Shown here piece after piece: positions 16,945-25,083 of a stretch of 64,000 nt of DNA. The position numbers and the translations under genes are program-made. Positions within the stretch are counted from its first letter, which is position 1, and each line of letters begins with the position of its first letter. The notes beneath the pieces were generated by a model. The model was not told the DNA's origin, did not search any database, and worked only from the letters and a program-made list of their open reading frames with translations. The DNA is from Verrucomicrobiales bacterium (GTDB lineage Bacteria; Verrucomicrobiota; Verrucomicrobiia; Limisphaerales; UBA11358). The DNA is taken from assembly GCA_028712475.1 (NCBI GenBank), contig JAQTQB010000011.1, forward strand, positions 54,116 through 118,115, written 5' to 3'.

Positions 16945-17049
16945 TTAAAACCGGCGGCGGGAAGTTGCTGCAATTTTTCTTTTAATCTCCGGCCTTATCA
17001 ATCTGATTGCCGCAGTTTTCCGGCAGCAACTTCCCGCCGCCGGTTTTAA
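16945..17049. terminator. 27-bp perfect inverted repeat closing the array
   Basis: The arm 16945-16971 (TTAAAACCGGCGGCGG and on) is the exact reverse complement of 17023-17049. A 51-base AT-richer loop separates them. The left arm starts two bases after the last repeat, where a fifteenth spacer would be, and T-rich sequence follows the right arm. It lies between the array and the convergent gene ending at 17110, so a two-way terminator is plausible. The long loop is unusual for that, and a small inverted-repeat element is another option. Confidence 0.55.
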
Positions 17050-17109
17050 TTTTCCCTCGCCCAATTATTGTGTGTTCTAAAAAGCTTTTAGGATTTTGCC
17101 CTGCCCATC

Positions 17110-17622
17110 TCAAGAATGTCCGCCGAGCTGCAGGCGTGGATCGCTTTCGAGCATGGACTTGAGATTCGCCCAGCTCGCTTCGTTCATGTCGTTGAAGGCG
17201 TTCAGATAAACGGCCACGATTTCTGGCGGATGCCTGGCAAGCAGAGTTTCAATGGCGGCTTTCAACTTCGCGTCATCCACGGTCGCGGGCAGGTCGGCAT
17301 CTTCCACCACGCCTTCGATGTTGGCGATGCCGAGCGCGTTCAGAAAATCCACGAGCAGGGACTTCTGTTTTTTCACGAGCCAGGCGCGGACGAGGTTGCC
17401 GGCCACATGATCCAGGCCGGGACGCGACAGGGTGGCCACCATCAGGGCATGACGCTGGACGCGCGGCTGGCGTTCGAGAAACAACGGGCGGACTTTGCGC
17501 GCCTCGGCGATGCCGTTCAGCACGGCCTTGTAGGTCGGCTTGTCGGATTCAAAGGTGCAGTTGAGAATGTCATTCGCCAGTTCCGGCGACATGAAACCGA
17601 GGAGTTCGTGTGATTTTAACAT
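17110..17622 (-). CDS. Hypothetical protein
   Basis: 170 aa, mostly helical, with no signal peptide or membrane segment. I do not recognise a family. Visible segments are ELANDILNCTFESDKPTYKA, a basic KVRPLFLERQPRVQRH, a helix with the WLVKKQKSLLVDFLNALG pattern, and EIVAVYLNAFNDMNEASWANL. The gene begins 27 bases after lpxI on the same strand and is probably co-transcribed with it. Confidence 0.7.
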   Translation of the reverse strand: MLKSHELLGFMSPELANDILNCTFESDKPTYKAVLNGIAEARKVRPLFLERQPRVQRHALMVATLSRPGLDHVAGNLVRAWLVKKQKSLLVDFLNALGIANIEGVVEDADLPATVDDAKLKAAIETLLARHPPEIVAVYLNAFNDMNEASWANLKSMLESDPRLQLGGHS

Positions 17623-17649
17623 TGGAAAACAGGGTCTGGGGTCTAGGAA

Positions 17650-18471
17650 TCAGGATAGGGTGGTTATGGAAATTTTATTTTTGCGGGCGAGTTCTTCACA
17701 CGCCTCGCGATCCAGCAGCAACGTCTTGCCGGATTCGAGCGCAAGCACGGCCACGCCGGAAGCCACGCACGTCTCCAGCGTCTGCGAACCGATGCACGGG
17801 ATGTCGAAGCGCATGTCGTGATCGGGTTTGGCGACTTTCACGGCCACCGCGCCGCCGTCCTTACCCGCAAGTTCGCCGCCGCGCGCGAGGCATTTGTCCG
17901 TGCCTTCAAATCCTTCGACGGCCAGCACGGCGCCATTTTTGACGACGACGGTCTGGCCGATCTCCAAGCGTGACGTTTCCTTGGCGATGCGAAATCCGAA
18001 TTCAACATCCGCACGCTGCTCATCGGAAATTTTTACGCCGAGGTGGAAACCCGTCTGCGGCATGAGCGGCGCCAGCCACGGCGTCGCCTCGATCAATTCC
18101 ACGCCGTCCTTTTTCAATTCGCCGGCTATCGCGCCAAAAATCGTGTGCGCGTTCTTTTCCTTGAGGCGGAACAGAATCCCCATCGCGCGCAAATCCGGGC
18201 GCAGGTCGAAAAGGTTTTTCGGCGCGACCTGGCCGGCCATGACGCATTGTTTCACGCCGCGATCGGTGAACGTGGAGATCATTTTCCCAAGCTGGCCGAC
18301 CTTGAGCCAGACGATGTCGTCCACGAGTCCGGCGAGCGCGGGGTCGGTCTCGCCTTCGACGGCGGTGGCGACGATGCGCTTCACGCCGGCGGCGCGGGCC
18401 AGCCGCGCAAAATCGAGCGGCAACGAGCGGCTGCCGGCGATCAGGCCGATGGAGTCAAGGGCAAGGTTCAT
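17650..18471 (-). CDS. lpxI: LpxI-type UDP-2,3-diacylglucosamine pyrophosphatase
   Basis: 273 aa, the usual length. LpxI hydrolyses UDP-2,3-diacylglucosamine to lipid X in lipid A synthesis, replacing LpxH, and implies a Gram-negative type envelope. The N-terminal domain has IGLIAGSRSLPLDFARLAR and KQCVMAGQVAPKNLF. The C-terminal catalytic domain (old name DUF1009) has QTVVVKNGAVLAVEGFEGTD, DMRFDIPCIGSQTLE and GVAVLALESGKTLLLD. It heads a two-gene unit with the downstream hypothetical gene. Confidence 0.93.
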   Translation of the reverse strand: MNLALDSIGLIAGSRSLPLDFARLARAAGVKRIVATAVEGETDPALAGLVDDIVWLKVGQLGKMISTFTDRGVKQCVMAGQVAPKNLFDLRPDLRAMGILFRLKEKNAHTIFGAIAGELKKDGVELIEATPWLAPLMPQTGFHLGVKISDEQRADVEFGFRIAKETSRLEIGQTVVVKNGAVLAVEGFEGTDKCLARGGELAGKDGGAVAVKVAKPDHDMRFDIPCIGSQTLETCVASGVAVLALESGKTLLLDREACEELARKNKISITTLS

Positions 18472-18478
18472 TTATACA

Positions 18479-18553
18479 AAGGCAGAATGAAGAATGTGGA
18501 ATGAAGAAACAAGATTGAAGCGTTCGCAGCCTTCCGTTTCTTCATTCTGCCTT
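18479..18553. repeat. 16-bp perfect inverted repeat upstream of lpxI
   Basis: AAGGCAGAATGAAGAA at 18479-18494 is the exact reverse complement of 18538-18553, with a 43-base loop. It lies in the 241-bp gap between lpxI and the orphan kinase-domain gene. The arms contain GAATGAAGAATG-like internal repetition and look like a dispersed intergenic repeat. The rest of the gap shows nothing recognisable. Confidence 0.6.
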
Positions 18554-18712
18554 CTGCATTCTCCACTGGTTGTGCTGTCCTGCTTTGGAGCAATCTGTCC
18601 TGTTCGCTGAAATTTTGAAATCAGCGCGATTGCGGCGGACGCGCGGAGCGCTGGAAAGGTTAAATTTTATTTTCCGCATAAATTTGGCGCACAAGGTGCT
18701 TTCCAAACGGCA

Positions 18713-19042
18713 ATGTCGTCTTACGAATCAATTTACAAAAAAATGGCCTCAACGCTCGAAGGCAATGGCGAAGGAAACTCACGCGAACTGGCTCCGAAAT
18801 ATGACCCGTCACGGCACGTTGCCCCGGTCGTCGCGCATGAATTGAACAACATTCTCACCATTGTCCAGGGCTACGCCGACCGGCTGTTGATCCGGCACGG
18901 CGAAGATCCGGCGCTGTTGCCGCATCTCCGGCTGATTTCCGAGGCGGCCAAACGCGCCGCCACCGTTGTCCGTGATGCCACGCCGCCGAATGCCAATGAA
19001 ACATTCCGGCCAGTTGCCCAGCCGGCGCCGGCCGCCGCCTGA
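18713..19042 (+). CDS. Orphan histidine-kinase phosphoacceptor (HisKA-like) domain protein
   Basis: 109 aa. Residues about 36-90 match the dimerisation and phosphoacceptor helix pair of hybrid histidine kinases: VVAHELNNILTIVQGYADRLL, with His42 in the H-box followed by Glu-Leu-Asn-Asn, and a second helix LPHLRLISEAAKRAATVVRD. There is no ATPase domain after it; the protein stops after a Pro/Ala-rich tail. It could be a phosphotransfer protein or the remnant of a longer kinase. It precedes secA on the same strand. Confidence 0.7.
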   Translation: MSSYESIYKKMASTLEGNGEGNSRELAPKYDPSRHVAPVVAHELNNILTIVQGYADRLLIRHGEDPALLPHLRLISEAAKRAATVVRDATPPNANETFRPVAQPAPAAA

Positions 19043-19222
19043 TCCGGTTTAGAAAATGTCGCGCGAACATGCGATGGTTTGCGAAGAGTTAAGGTTTTCT
19101 CTTCGTTTTTACGCTGCCTTCGCGCGGCATTTTTCTTTTTTGTGACCTGTCGTGGCAGCGATTCGTTTTGACGCATGGCGTTTCCTCGCGTAGCGTTTCC
19201 CTCCTGTTTTCAAAAAATTACC

Positions 19223-22200
19223 ATGATTGGTCTCATTAAAAAACTGTTCGGGTCGCGCAACGACCGTGAAGTCAGAAAACTCTGGCCGCGCGTCAAGGAA
19301 ATCAACGACCTGGAAGCCGGATTGCAGAAACTTTCCGACGACGAACTCCGCCAGAAAACCGCCGACTGGAAAACACGGCTGGCCAAAATCGAGGACAAAG
19401 CCGAACTCGCCGCCGCGCTGGAGGAAATTTTGCCCGAGGCTTTTGCCGTGGTCAAAAACGCCTGCCGCCGCCTGACCGACCGCAAAGCGGATGTCATTGT
19501 GCGGGAGCACCCGCTCCGGTGGGAAATGATTCCGTTCGACGTGCAGCTCATCGGCGGCGTCGGTTTGCACAACGGCAAGATCGCGGAAATGGCCACCGGC
19601 GAAGGCAAAACGCTTGTCAGCACGATGCCGGTTTATCTCAATGCGCTCACCGGACGCGGCGTCCATGTCGTGACGGTGAATGATTATCTCGCCTCGCGCG
19701 ACGCGGAGTGGATGGGCGCGATCTACAAGTTTCTCGGCCTGACGGTCGGCTGCATATTGCACGACCAGCCGCCGGTGGTCCGCCGCGCGCAATATGCCTG
19801 CGACATCACCTACGGCACGAACGCCGAGTTCGGCTTCGATTATCTGCGCGACAACGGCATGGCGTCGCGCAAGGAGGAACAGGTCCAGCGCGGGCATTAT
19901 TTCGCCATCGTGGACGAAGTGGACTCGATCCTCATTGATGAGGCGCGCACGCCGCTCATCATCAGCGGCCCGGCGGTTCACACGTTTGATGAGCAATACG
20001 CGCAGTGGAAACCGCTCGTCGAATCGCTCGTGCATGCGCAGGTGGGATTGTGCAACCGCTTTTTGTCCGAGGCCGAGGCGCTCATCAAAAAGCTGAATCC
20101 GACCGACGGCTCGAATGTCCAGAACGCCGCCGAACTCGAACATCAGATCGGCCTGCTGCTGTTCCGCGTCAAGACCGGCCAGCCGAAATCCGAGACGTTG
20201 ATGAAGATTCTGGAGAACCCGGAATATCTCAAGCTGATGAACCAGGCGGAGCTGGACTTGCACAAGGACCAGAAGAAAGTGGATCTGTATCGCGAGAAGG
20301 AGGAACTGCTGTTCGCCATTGACGAAAAAAGCCATGAAGCCGATCTGACCGAGAAAGGCCGCAATTTCATCAGCCCAAAAGATCCGGACGCGTTTGTGCT
20401 GCCCGACCTCAACACATTGCTGCACGACGTTGACGCGGGCGAGGAAACCGACGCGCGCAAACGCCTGGAGGCGAAAACGAAGTTGCAGGCGGATTTCGAG
20501 GCCAAGGCGCAGAAGATGCACGCCATCTCGCAACTTCTCAAGGCTTACAGCCTTTACCAGCTCGACGTGGAATATGTCGTGCAGGAAAACAAAGTCCTCA
20601 TCGTGGACCAGCACACGGGCCGGCTCATGCCCGGCCGCCGCTGGAGCGACGGGTTGCATCAGGCCGTTGAAGCCAAGGAAGGAGTCGCCATCGAACGCGA
20701 AACCCAGACGCTCGCGACAATCACGATCCAAAATTATTTCCGCCTTTACGCCAAACTCGCCGGCATGACCGGCACGGCGGAAACGGAAGCGGCGGAGTTT
20801 TTCGACATTTACAAACTCGGCGTGCTGACGATTCCGACCAACAAGCCGAACATCCGCAAGGACGGCCACGATTCCGTCTATAAAACGCGGCGCGAAAAAT
20901 TCAACGCCGTCGCCGCCGAAATCAAGGCGATGCATGCGCAGGGCCGCCCGATTCTGGTCGGCACCGTCAGCGTCGAGACTAGCGAAATGCTGTCGCGGAT
21001 GCTGAAGAAGGAAGGGTTGATCCATTCCGTCCTCAACGCGAAATATCACCAGCAGGAAGCTGAAATCGTCTCTCGCGCCGGACAGCGCGGCGCGATCACG
21101 ATCGCCACAAACATGGCCGGTCGCGGCACGGACATCAAACTCGGTCCGGGCGTCACGGAAGTCGGCGGGCTGCACGTCCTCGGCACGGAACGCCACGAAT
21201 CGCGGCGCATTGACCGGCAGTTGCGCGGACGCTGCTCGCGCCAGGGCGATCCGGGTTCGTCGCACTTTTTCATTTCGCTCGAAGACGACTTGATGCGGCT
21301 GTTCGGTTCGGACCGCATCGTGAAGCTGATGGAGAAAATGGGGCTGGAGGAAGGCCAGGAATTGACGCATCCGCTGCTCAACCGCTCGATCCAGCAGGCG
21401 CAAAAGCGCGTGGAAGGCCACAACTTCCAGCAGCGCAAACGCACTCTCGAATACGACGACGTGATGAACAAGCAGCGCGGCGTCATCTACGGTTTCCGCA
21501 ACGAAATCATCAATGCCGAAGATGTCCGCGACCGCCTGATGGACATCATGGAGGAAGTTGTGGTGGACAAGGTCGCGCAATTCACGAACGCCGAATCCGA
21601 GTTCAGCGAATGGAAAGTCCGGCCGCTGGCCGACTGGATCAACCTGAACTTCCCGATGGGCCTGCCCGAGGCGGAAATCCTCAAGGCCGCCGATTCCGGC
21701 AAGGAAAAGCCCGTGGCCGATTCGCTGTATGACGGCTTGAGCGAGGCGCAATTTGCCGTCTGCACGTTCCTTTCCGAACGCATCCGCAACGCTTACGACA
21801 TCAAGATCAGCTTCGAGAACCCCGCCGCGCTGAAGGAAGTCGAGCGCTTCACCATCTTGAGCGCGATTGACAAGCTGTGGCAGGAACATCTTTACGAGAT
21901 GGACAGCCTGCGCCACAGCATCGGCCTGCGCGCGCATGGCCAGCGCGATCCGCTGCTGGAATACAAGGCCGAGGCGTTCAAGATTTTTGACGAACTCATG
22001 GTCAACGTGAAGACGGAGATCTGCCACAACATCTTCCGCAGCGCGTCGTCCATGCTGGCGTTTGAAAATTTCCTGAAGAACGTCCCGCAACAGACTTTGC
22101 ACCAGACCGCCAGCGCGTTTTCCAGCGGCACGACCACGGGAACCGGCAGAGCCAGCGACGTGGTCAGTGAAGCGGCGGCGGCGGCGGAAGCCCAGGCCAA

Positions 22201-22294
22201 GGCCCGGCCCGTCCGCACCGGCCCGAAAGTTGGCCGCAACGACCCCTGCCCTTGCGGCAGCGGCAAGAAATACAAGAATTGCTGCGGACGGTAG
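19223..22294 (+). CDS. secA: Preprotein translocase ATPase SecA
   Basis: 1,023 aa from the ATG at 19223 (MIGLIKKLFGSRNDREV). SecA drives export of unfolded proteins through SecYEG. Visible features are MATGEGKTLVSTMP (Walker A, Lys129), VDEVDSILIDEARTPLIISG (helicase motif II), the preprotein cross-linking domain, MTGTAETEAAEF, TNMAGRGTDIKLGPGV, and RQLRGRCSRQGDPGSS. The long helical wing/scaffold follows, and the C-terminal zinc motif reads DPCPCGSGKKYKNCC. The length is at the upper end because of an enlarged nucleotide-binding-domain 1 insertion (about residues 270-430). Confidence 0.98.
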   Translation: MIGLIKKLFGSRNDREVRKLWPRVKEINDLEAGLQKLSDDELRQKTADWKTRLAKIEDKAELAAALEEILPEAFAVVKNACRRLTDRKADVIVREHPLRWEMIPFDVQLIGGVGLHNGKIAEMATGEGKTLVSTMPVYLNALTGRGVHVVTVNDYLASRDAEWMGAIYKFLGLTVGCILHDQPPVVRRAQYACDITYGTNAEFGFDYLRDNGMASRKEEQVQRGHYFAIVDEVDSILIDEARTPLIISGPAVHTFDEQYAQWKPLVESLVHAQVGLCNRFLSEAEALIKKLNPTDGSNVQNAAELEHQIGLLLFRVKTGQPKSETLMKILENPEYLKLMNQAELDLHKDQKKVDLYREKEELLFAIDEKSHEADLTEKGRNFISPKDPDAFVLPDLNTLLHDVDAGEETDARKRLEAKTKLQADFEAKAQKMHAISQLLKAYSLYQLDVEYVVQENKVLIVDQHTGRLMPGRRWSDGLHQAVEAKEGVAIERETQTLATITIQNYFRLYAKLAGMTGTAETEAAEFFDIYKLGVLTIPTNKPNIRKDGHDSVYKTRREKFNAVAAEIKAMHAQGRPILVGTVSVETSEMLSRMLKKEGLIHSVLNAKYHQQEAEIVSRAGQRGAITIATNMAGRGTDIKLGPGVTEVGGLHVLGTERHESRRIDRQLRGRCSRQGDPGSSHFFISLEDDLMRLFGSDRIVKLMEKMGLEEGQELTHPLLNRSIQQAQKRVEGHNFQQRKRTLEYDDVMNKQRGVIYGFRNEIINAEDVRDRLMDIMEEVVVDKVAQFTNAESEFSEWKVRPLADWINLNFPMGLPEAEILKAADSGKEKPVADSLYDGLSEAQFAVCTFLSERIRNAYDIKISFENPAALKEVERFTILSAIDKLWQEHLYEMDSLRHSIGLRAHGQRDPLLEYKAEAFKIFDELMVNVKTEICHNIFRSASSMLAFENFLKNVPQQTLHQTASAFSSGTTTGTGRASDVVSEAAAAAEAQAKARPVRTGPKVGRNDPCPCGSGKKYKNCCGR

Positions 22295-22402
22295 CCGGCA
22301 AACCGATGCCAGGCAGGCGTTCAAATGCGAAAGGGATTTGATTGAACGTATTTGGCTGTTCGAGCATCAATAACTGACGTGCGGTCACTAAAAAACATTT
22401 TT

Positions 22403-22768
22403 ATGGTGTTCTCGGCCTTTGCCTGGCTGGGAGTGATCATGCACTGCCAGTTGGAAGCCGTTCCGGGCTTTGAATTCCTCGCCTGCCTGACTGAAACCGG
22501 CTGTCATAATGAGCCGGGTTCCGATCATGGCGACGATGGATGCTGTGCGGCTGAGAAATCTGAATACAAGAGCAACCAGAGCCGCCAGACGCTCCCGGCC
22601 CCCAACTTTGTCCTGCTTTGCCCGACGCCGGTGCTGGATTTTGCAGACGCGTTGCCAGATGAAGTCAGCGCCGGCATTCTGACCGCCGCCCCGCCGGAGC
22701 TTCCCCGCTGCTGGCAGTTTGTCTTCCGCACGGCCTCCCCGCCGCGCGCGCCCTCGTTCGCTTCCTGA
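22403..22768 (+). CDS. Small Cys/His-rich hypothetical protein heading the efflux operon
   Basis: 121 aa from the ATG at 22403. An N-terminal hydrophobic helix (MVFSAFAWLGVIMHCQLE) is followed by a metal-ligand-rich stretch (HNEPGSDHGDDGCCAAE) and a Pro-rich end. It is probably membrane-anchored or exported. No family is recognised. Position directly upstream of the metal-type RND genes, and the Cys/His/Asp cluster, suggest a role in metal binding or sensing; this is inference only. Confidence 0.55.
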   Translation: MVFSAFAWLGVIMHCQLEAVPGFEFLACLTETGCHNEPGSDHGDDGCCAAEKSEYKSNQSRQTLPAPNFVLLCPTPVLDFADALPDEVSAGILTAAPPELPRCWQFVFRTASPPRAPSFAS

Positions 22769-22863
22769 TCCAGTCCTCGTCCGAGGGCTTTTCTTCCCAT
22801 AGTCCGGCGTGATTTCGCGCCGTGGTGTCTTTGCTGGTTGGTCAGTCAGTCAGTTAATTTATT

Positions 22864-24138
22864 ATGAAGCGAATTTTAAGAGTTTGTGTGGTTGCCGTCG
22901 GATTGCTTTTGCTGCCGGCGCTGCGCGCGCAGGAAAGCGCGCCAGAAACAAATCAATGGGTCTCGCTCGACACGCTGGTCGAGGAGGCCTTGCAGCGAAA
23001 TCCCGAACTGCGCGTGGCCGAAGCGGGCATCGCCGCCGCGCGGGGTGAGGCCATCACTGCCAAGGCGTATCAAAATCCCGAAGTCAGTTTCACGCCGGGT
23101 GCCAAGCGCGTTTCGCCTGAAGGTGAACCGGGCGAGACTTACTTTCACGGCGTCATCGGGGCGGGGCAGGTGATCGAGTATCCCGGCAAACGCACGGTGC
23201 GGAAAGCCCTGGCGGAACGGAGCGTCGCGGGCAGCCGGATCGCGCTGGAGAGTTTGCGTTATCAAATCCAGTTGCAGGTGCGGAAAGCCTATTACGATCT
23301 GCTCGCCGCGCAGCAGATTGAAGGACTCCGGCAGGAACAAGTCGAATCGGCCCGGGTGTTTGCCGCAGCCGCGCGCCAACGGACGGAAAGCGGCTACGCC
23401 TCTGACTTTGAATCGCTGAAGGCGGAAGCCGACTTCATCGCCGCGCAAAAATTGCTGCGCGAGTCACAAGGCCACATTGCCACGGCAAAGGTCGCGTTGA
23501 ACGCGATGGCCGGTCGTCCGCCGACGGCACAGATTCGAGTGGCTGGAGCTTTGGACGGAAATTTCCAGTTGCCTGGCATGAACCTTTTGGATTTCGCGCT
23601 GACAAATAATCCGGCGCTGCGAATCCAATCGGTTGAAAACGAAAAGGCCGGGCTTGGTGTCCGGGCCGCAAAGCTCAGCGGGCGGCCTGACTTTACCGTC
23701 GGTCCGGCGGTGGAGTTCGACAAAGAAGAACAAGTTTATGGCCTGAGCATTTCCCTGCCGTTGCCGTTTTGGAACCGGGGCAAAGGTGAAATCCAAACCG
23801 CGACCGCCGCGCAGCAAAAAGCCATGGCGGAAACGGAACGACTGCGGCTGGAAATCGTCCGCGCCGTCACGACGGCTGAACAAAACCTCATTACGGCAAA
23901 TTCGCAGCTCGCACTTTACACGCCGGAATTTCGCGATCGCCTCCGCGCTTTGGTCGGGCAGGCGGAGAAAAGCTACGCGCAAAGCGCGACCACGCTGCTG
24001 ATTTATCTCGACGCCCGGCGCACTTATTTCGACACGCTGGCGGATTACAACGAAAGCCTGGCCGCGGCCGCCGGGGCGCGCGCTGAACTCGAATCCGCCG
24101 TCGGCGTTCCCCTCGACTCCAACATTCCAAAACCATGA
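22864..24138 (+). CDS. TolC-family outer membrane channel of a metal RND pump
   Basis: 424 aa with a signal peptide (KRILRVCVVAVGLLLLPALRA). It has the two repeated OEP halves of TolC-like channels: LDTLVEEALQRNPELRVAEAGI, then NLLDFALTNNPALRIQSVENEKAGLGVRAAKL, with long helical hairpins between. It lacks a lipobox, as in CzcC-like members. The stop codon overlaps the start of the adaptor gene by ATGA, indicating co-translation. It should form the outer membrane exit duct for the pump encoded by the next two genes. Confidence 0.9.
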   Translation: MKRILRVCVVAVGLLLLPALRAQESAPETNQWVSLDTLVEEALQRNPELRVAEAGIAAARGEAITAKAYQNPEVSFTPGAKRVSPEGEPGETYFHGVIGAGQVIEYPGKRTVRKALAERSVAGSRIALESLRYQIQLQVRKAYYDLLAAQQIEGLRQEQVESARVFAAAARQRTESGYASDFESLKAEADFIAAQKLLRESQGHIATAKVALNAMAGRPPTAQIRVAGALDGNFQLPGMNLLDFALTNNPALRIQSVENEKAGLGVRAAKLSGRPDFTVGPAVEFDKEEQVYGLSISLPLPFWNRGKGEIQTATAAQQKAMAETERLRLEIVRAVTTAEQNLITANSQLALYTPEFRDRLRALVGQAEKSYAQSATTLLIYLDARRTYFDTLADYNESLAAAAGARAELESAVGVPLDSNIPKP

Positions 24139-25079
24139 AAGCCTTTATGATGAAACGAAACATTGCCCTGATTCTTCTCGCCGCGCTTGGCGTGCTGGCG
24201 GGTTGCAGCAAGCCGGAAGAAAAAATCGAAGCCGCGCCCGAAGCCAAGCACGACGAGAACATTGTCACGTTGACCAAGGAGAACCTGCAACACGTCACGC
24301 TCAAGACCGAGCCGGCGCAATTGAGCAGCCTCGGCATGATGCTCAAGGCGGCAGGCCGCATCAGCGCCAACTTGAATAAAACGGCGAAGGTCACATCCAC
24401 GCTCGAAGGCCGGTTGACCAGACTCAACTTCGACCTGAACGACCGCGTGAAGGCGGGCGACGTGGTGGCGCTCGTCGAATCGCCGGAACTGCTGGGCAGA
24501 GCGCTTGAACTCAAGGCTCCCATTGACGGCGTGATCATCGAGCGCACCGCCACGGCCGGCGAACTCGTGGAAAAGGGCAAGGTCATCTACACCATCAGCG
24601 ACCCGGCGCAACTTTGGGCGATTGCCGAAGTGAATGAGCGTGATATCGCGTTAGTGAAGCTCGGTCAGGACGCGGCCTTCGCCACGCTGGCGTATCCCGC
24701 CGAGAAGTTTCACGGCAAGATGGTGCTGATCGGCAATCAGGTGGAGGCCGGTTCGCGCACGGTGGAGGCTCGCATCGCCGTGGACAATGCGGACGGGCGG
24801 TTGAAGCCGGGGATGTTCGCCGACGTGGAGATCGTCACCACGATGCTCGACAACGTGCTGCTGATTCCGGACCGCGCGCTCGAAACCGAAGGTGAAAATC
24901 AAATCGTGTTTGTCGCGCTCGACGGCAATAAATTCGAGAAGCGCATCGTGAAGCTGGGTTTGGAGCAATCCGGGCGGGTGCAGATTCTCGATGGCGTAAA
25001 GGCTGGCGAAAACGTGGTCACGGACGGGAGCTTCATTCTGAAATCCGAAATGCTCAAAGGCGAGCTGGGGGAGGAATGA
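24135..25079 (+). CDS. RND efflux periplasmic adaptor (CusB/CzcB-like)
   Basis: 314 aa. It carries a lipoprotein-type leader (NIALILLAALGVLAGC), a barrel-sandwich segment with STLEGRLTRLNFDLNDRVKAGDVVALV, and a matching second half with APIDGVIIERTATAGELVEKG. A beta-barrel domain (LWAIAEVNERDIALVKLGQDA) and a C-terminal proximal domain follow. No separate N-terminal metal-binding extension is seen. The coiled-coil hairpin is almost absent, which makes the protein short for its family (about 380-410 aa). It overlaps the channel gene and lies four bases before the pump gene. Confidence 0.88.
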   Translation: MKAFMMKRNIALILLAALGVLAGCSKPEEKIEAAPEAKHDENIVTLTKENLQHVTLKTEPAQLSSLGMMLKAAGRISANLNKTAKVTSTLEGRLTRLNFDLNDRVKAGDVVALVESPELLGRALELKAPIDGVIIERTATAGELVEKGKVIYTISDPAQLWAIAEVNERDIALVKLGQDAAFATLAYPAEKFHGKMVLIGNQVEAGSRTVEARIAVDNADGRLKPGMFADVEIVTTMLDNVLLIPDRALETEGENQIVFVALDGNKFEKRIVKLGLEQSGRVQILDGVKAGENVVTDGSFILKSEMLKGELGEE

Positions 25080-25083
25080 CACC

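Noticed and set aside
19109..22324. A 1,071-codon open frame antisense to secA
   Set aside because: secA on the plus strand has every family motif. The antisense frame is a by-product of GC-rich third positions and has no domain pattern.
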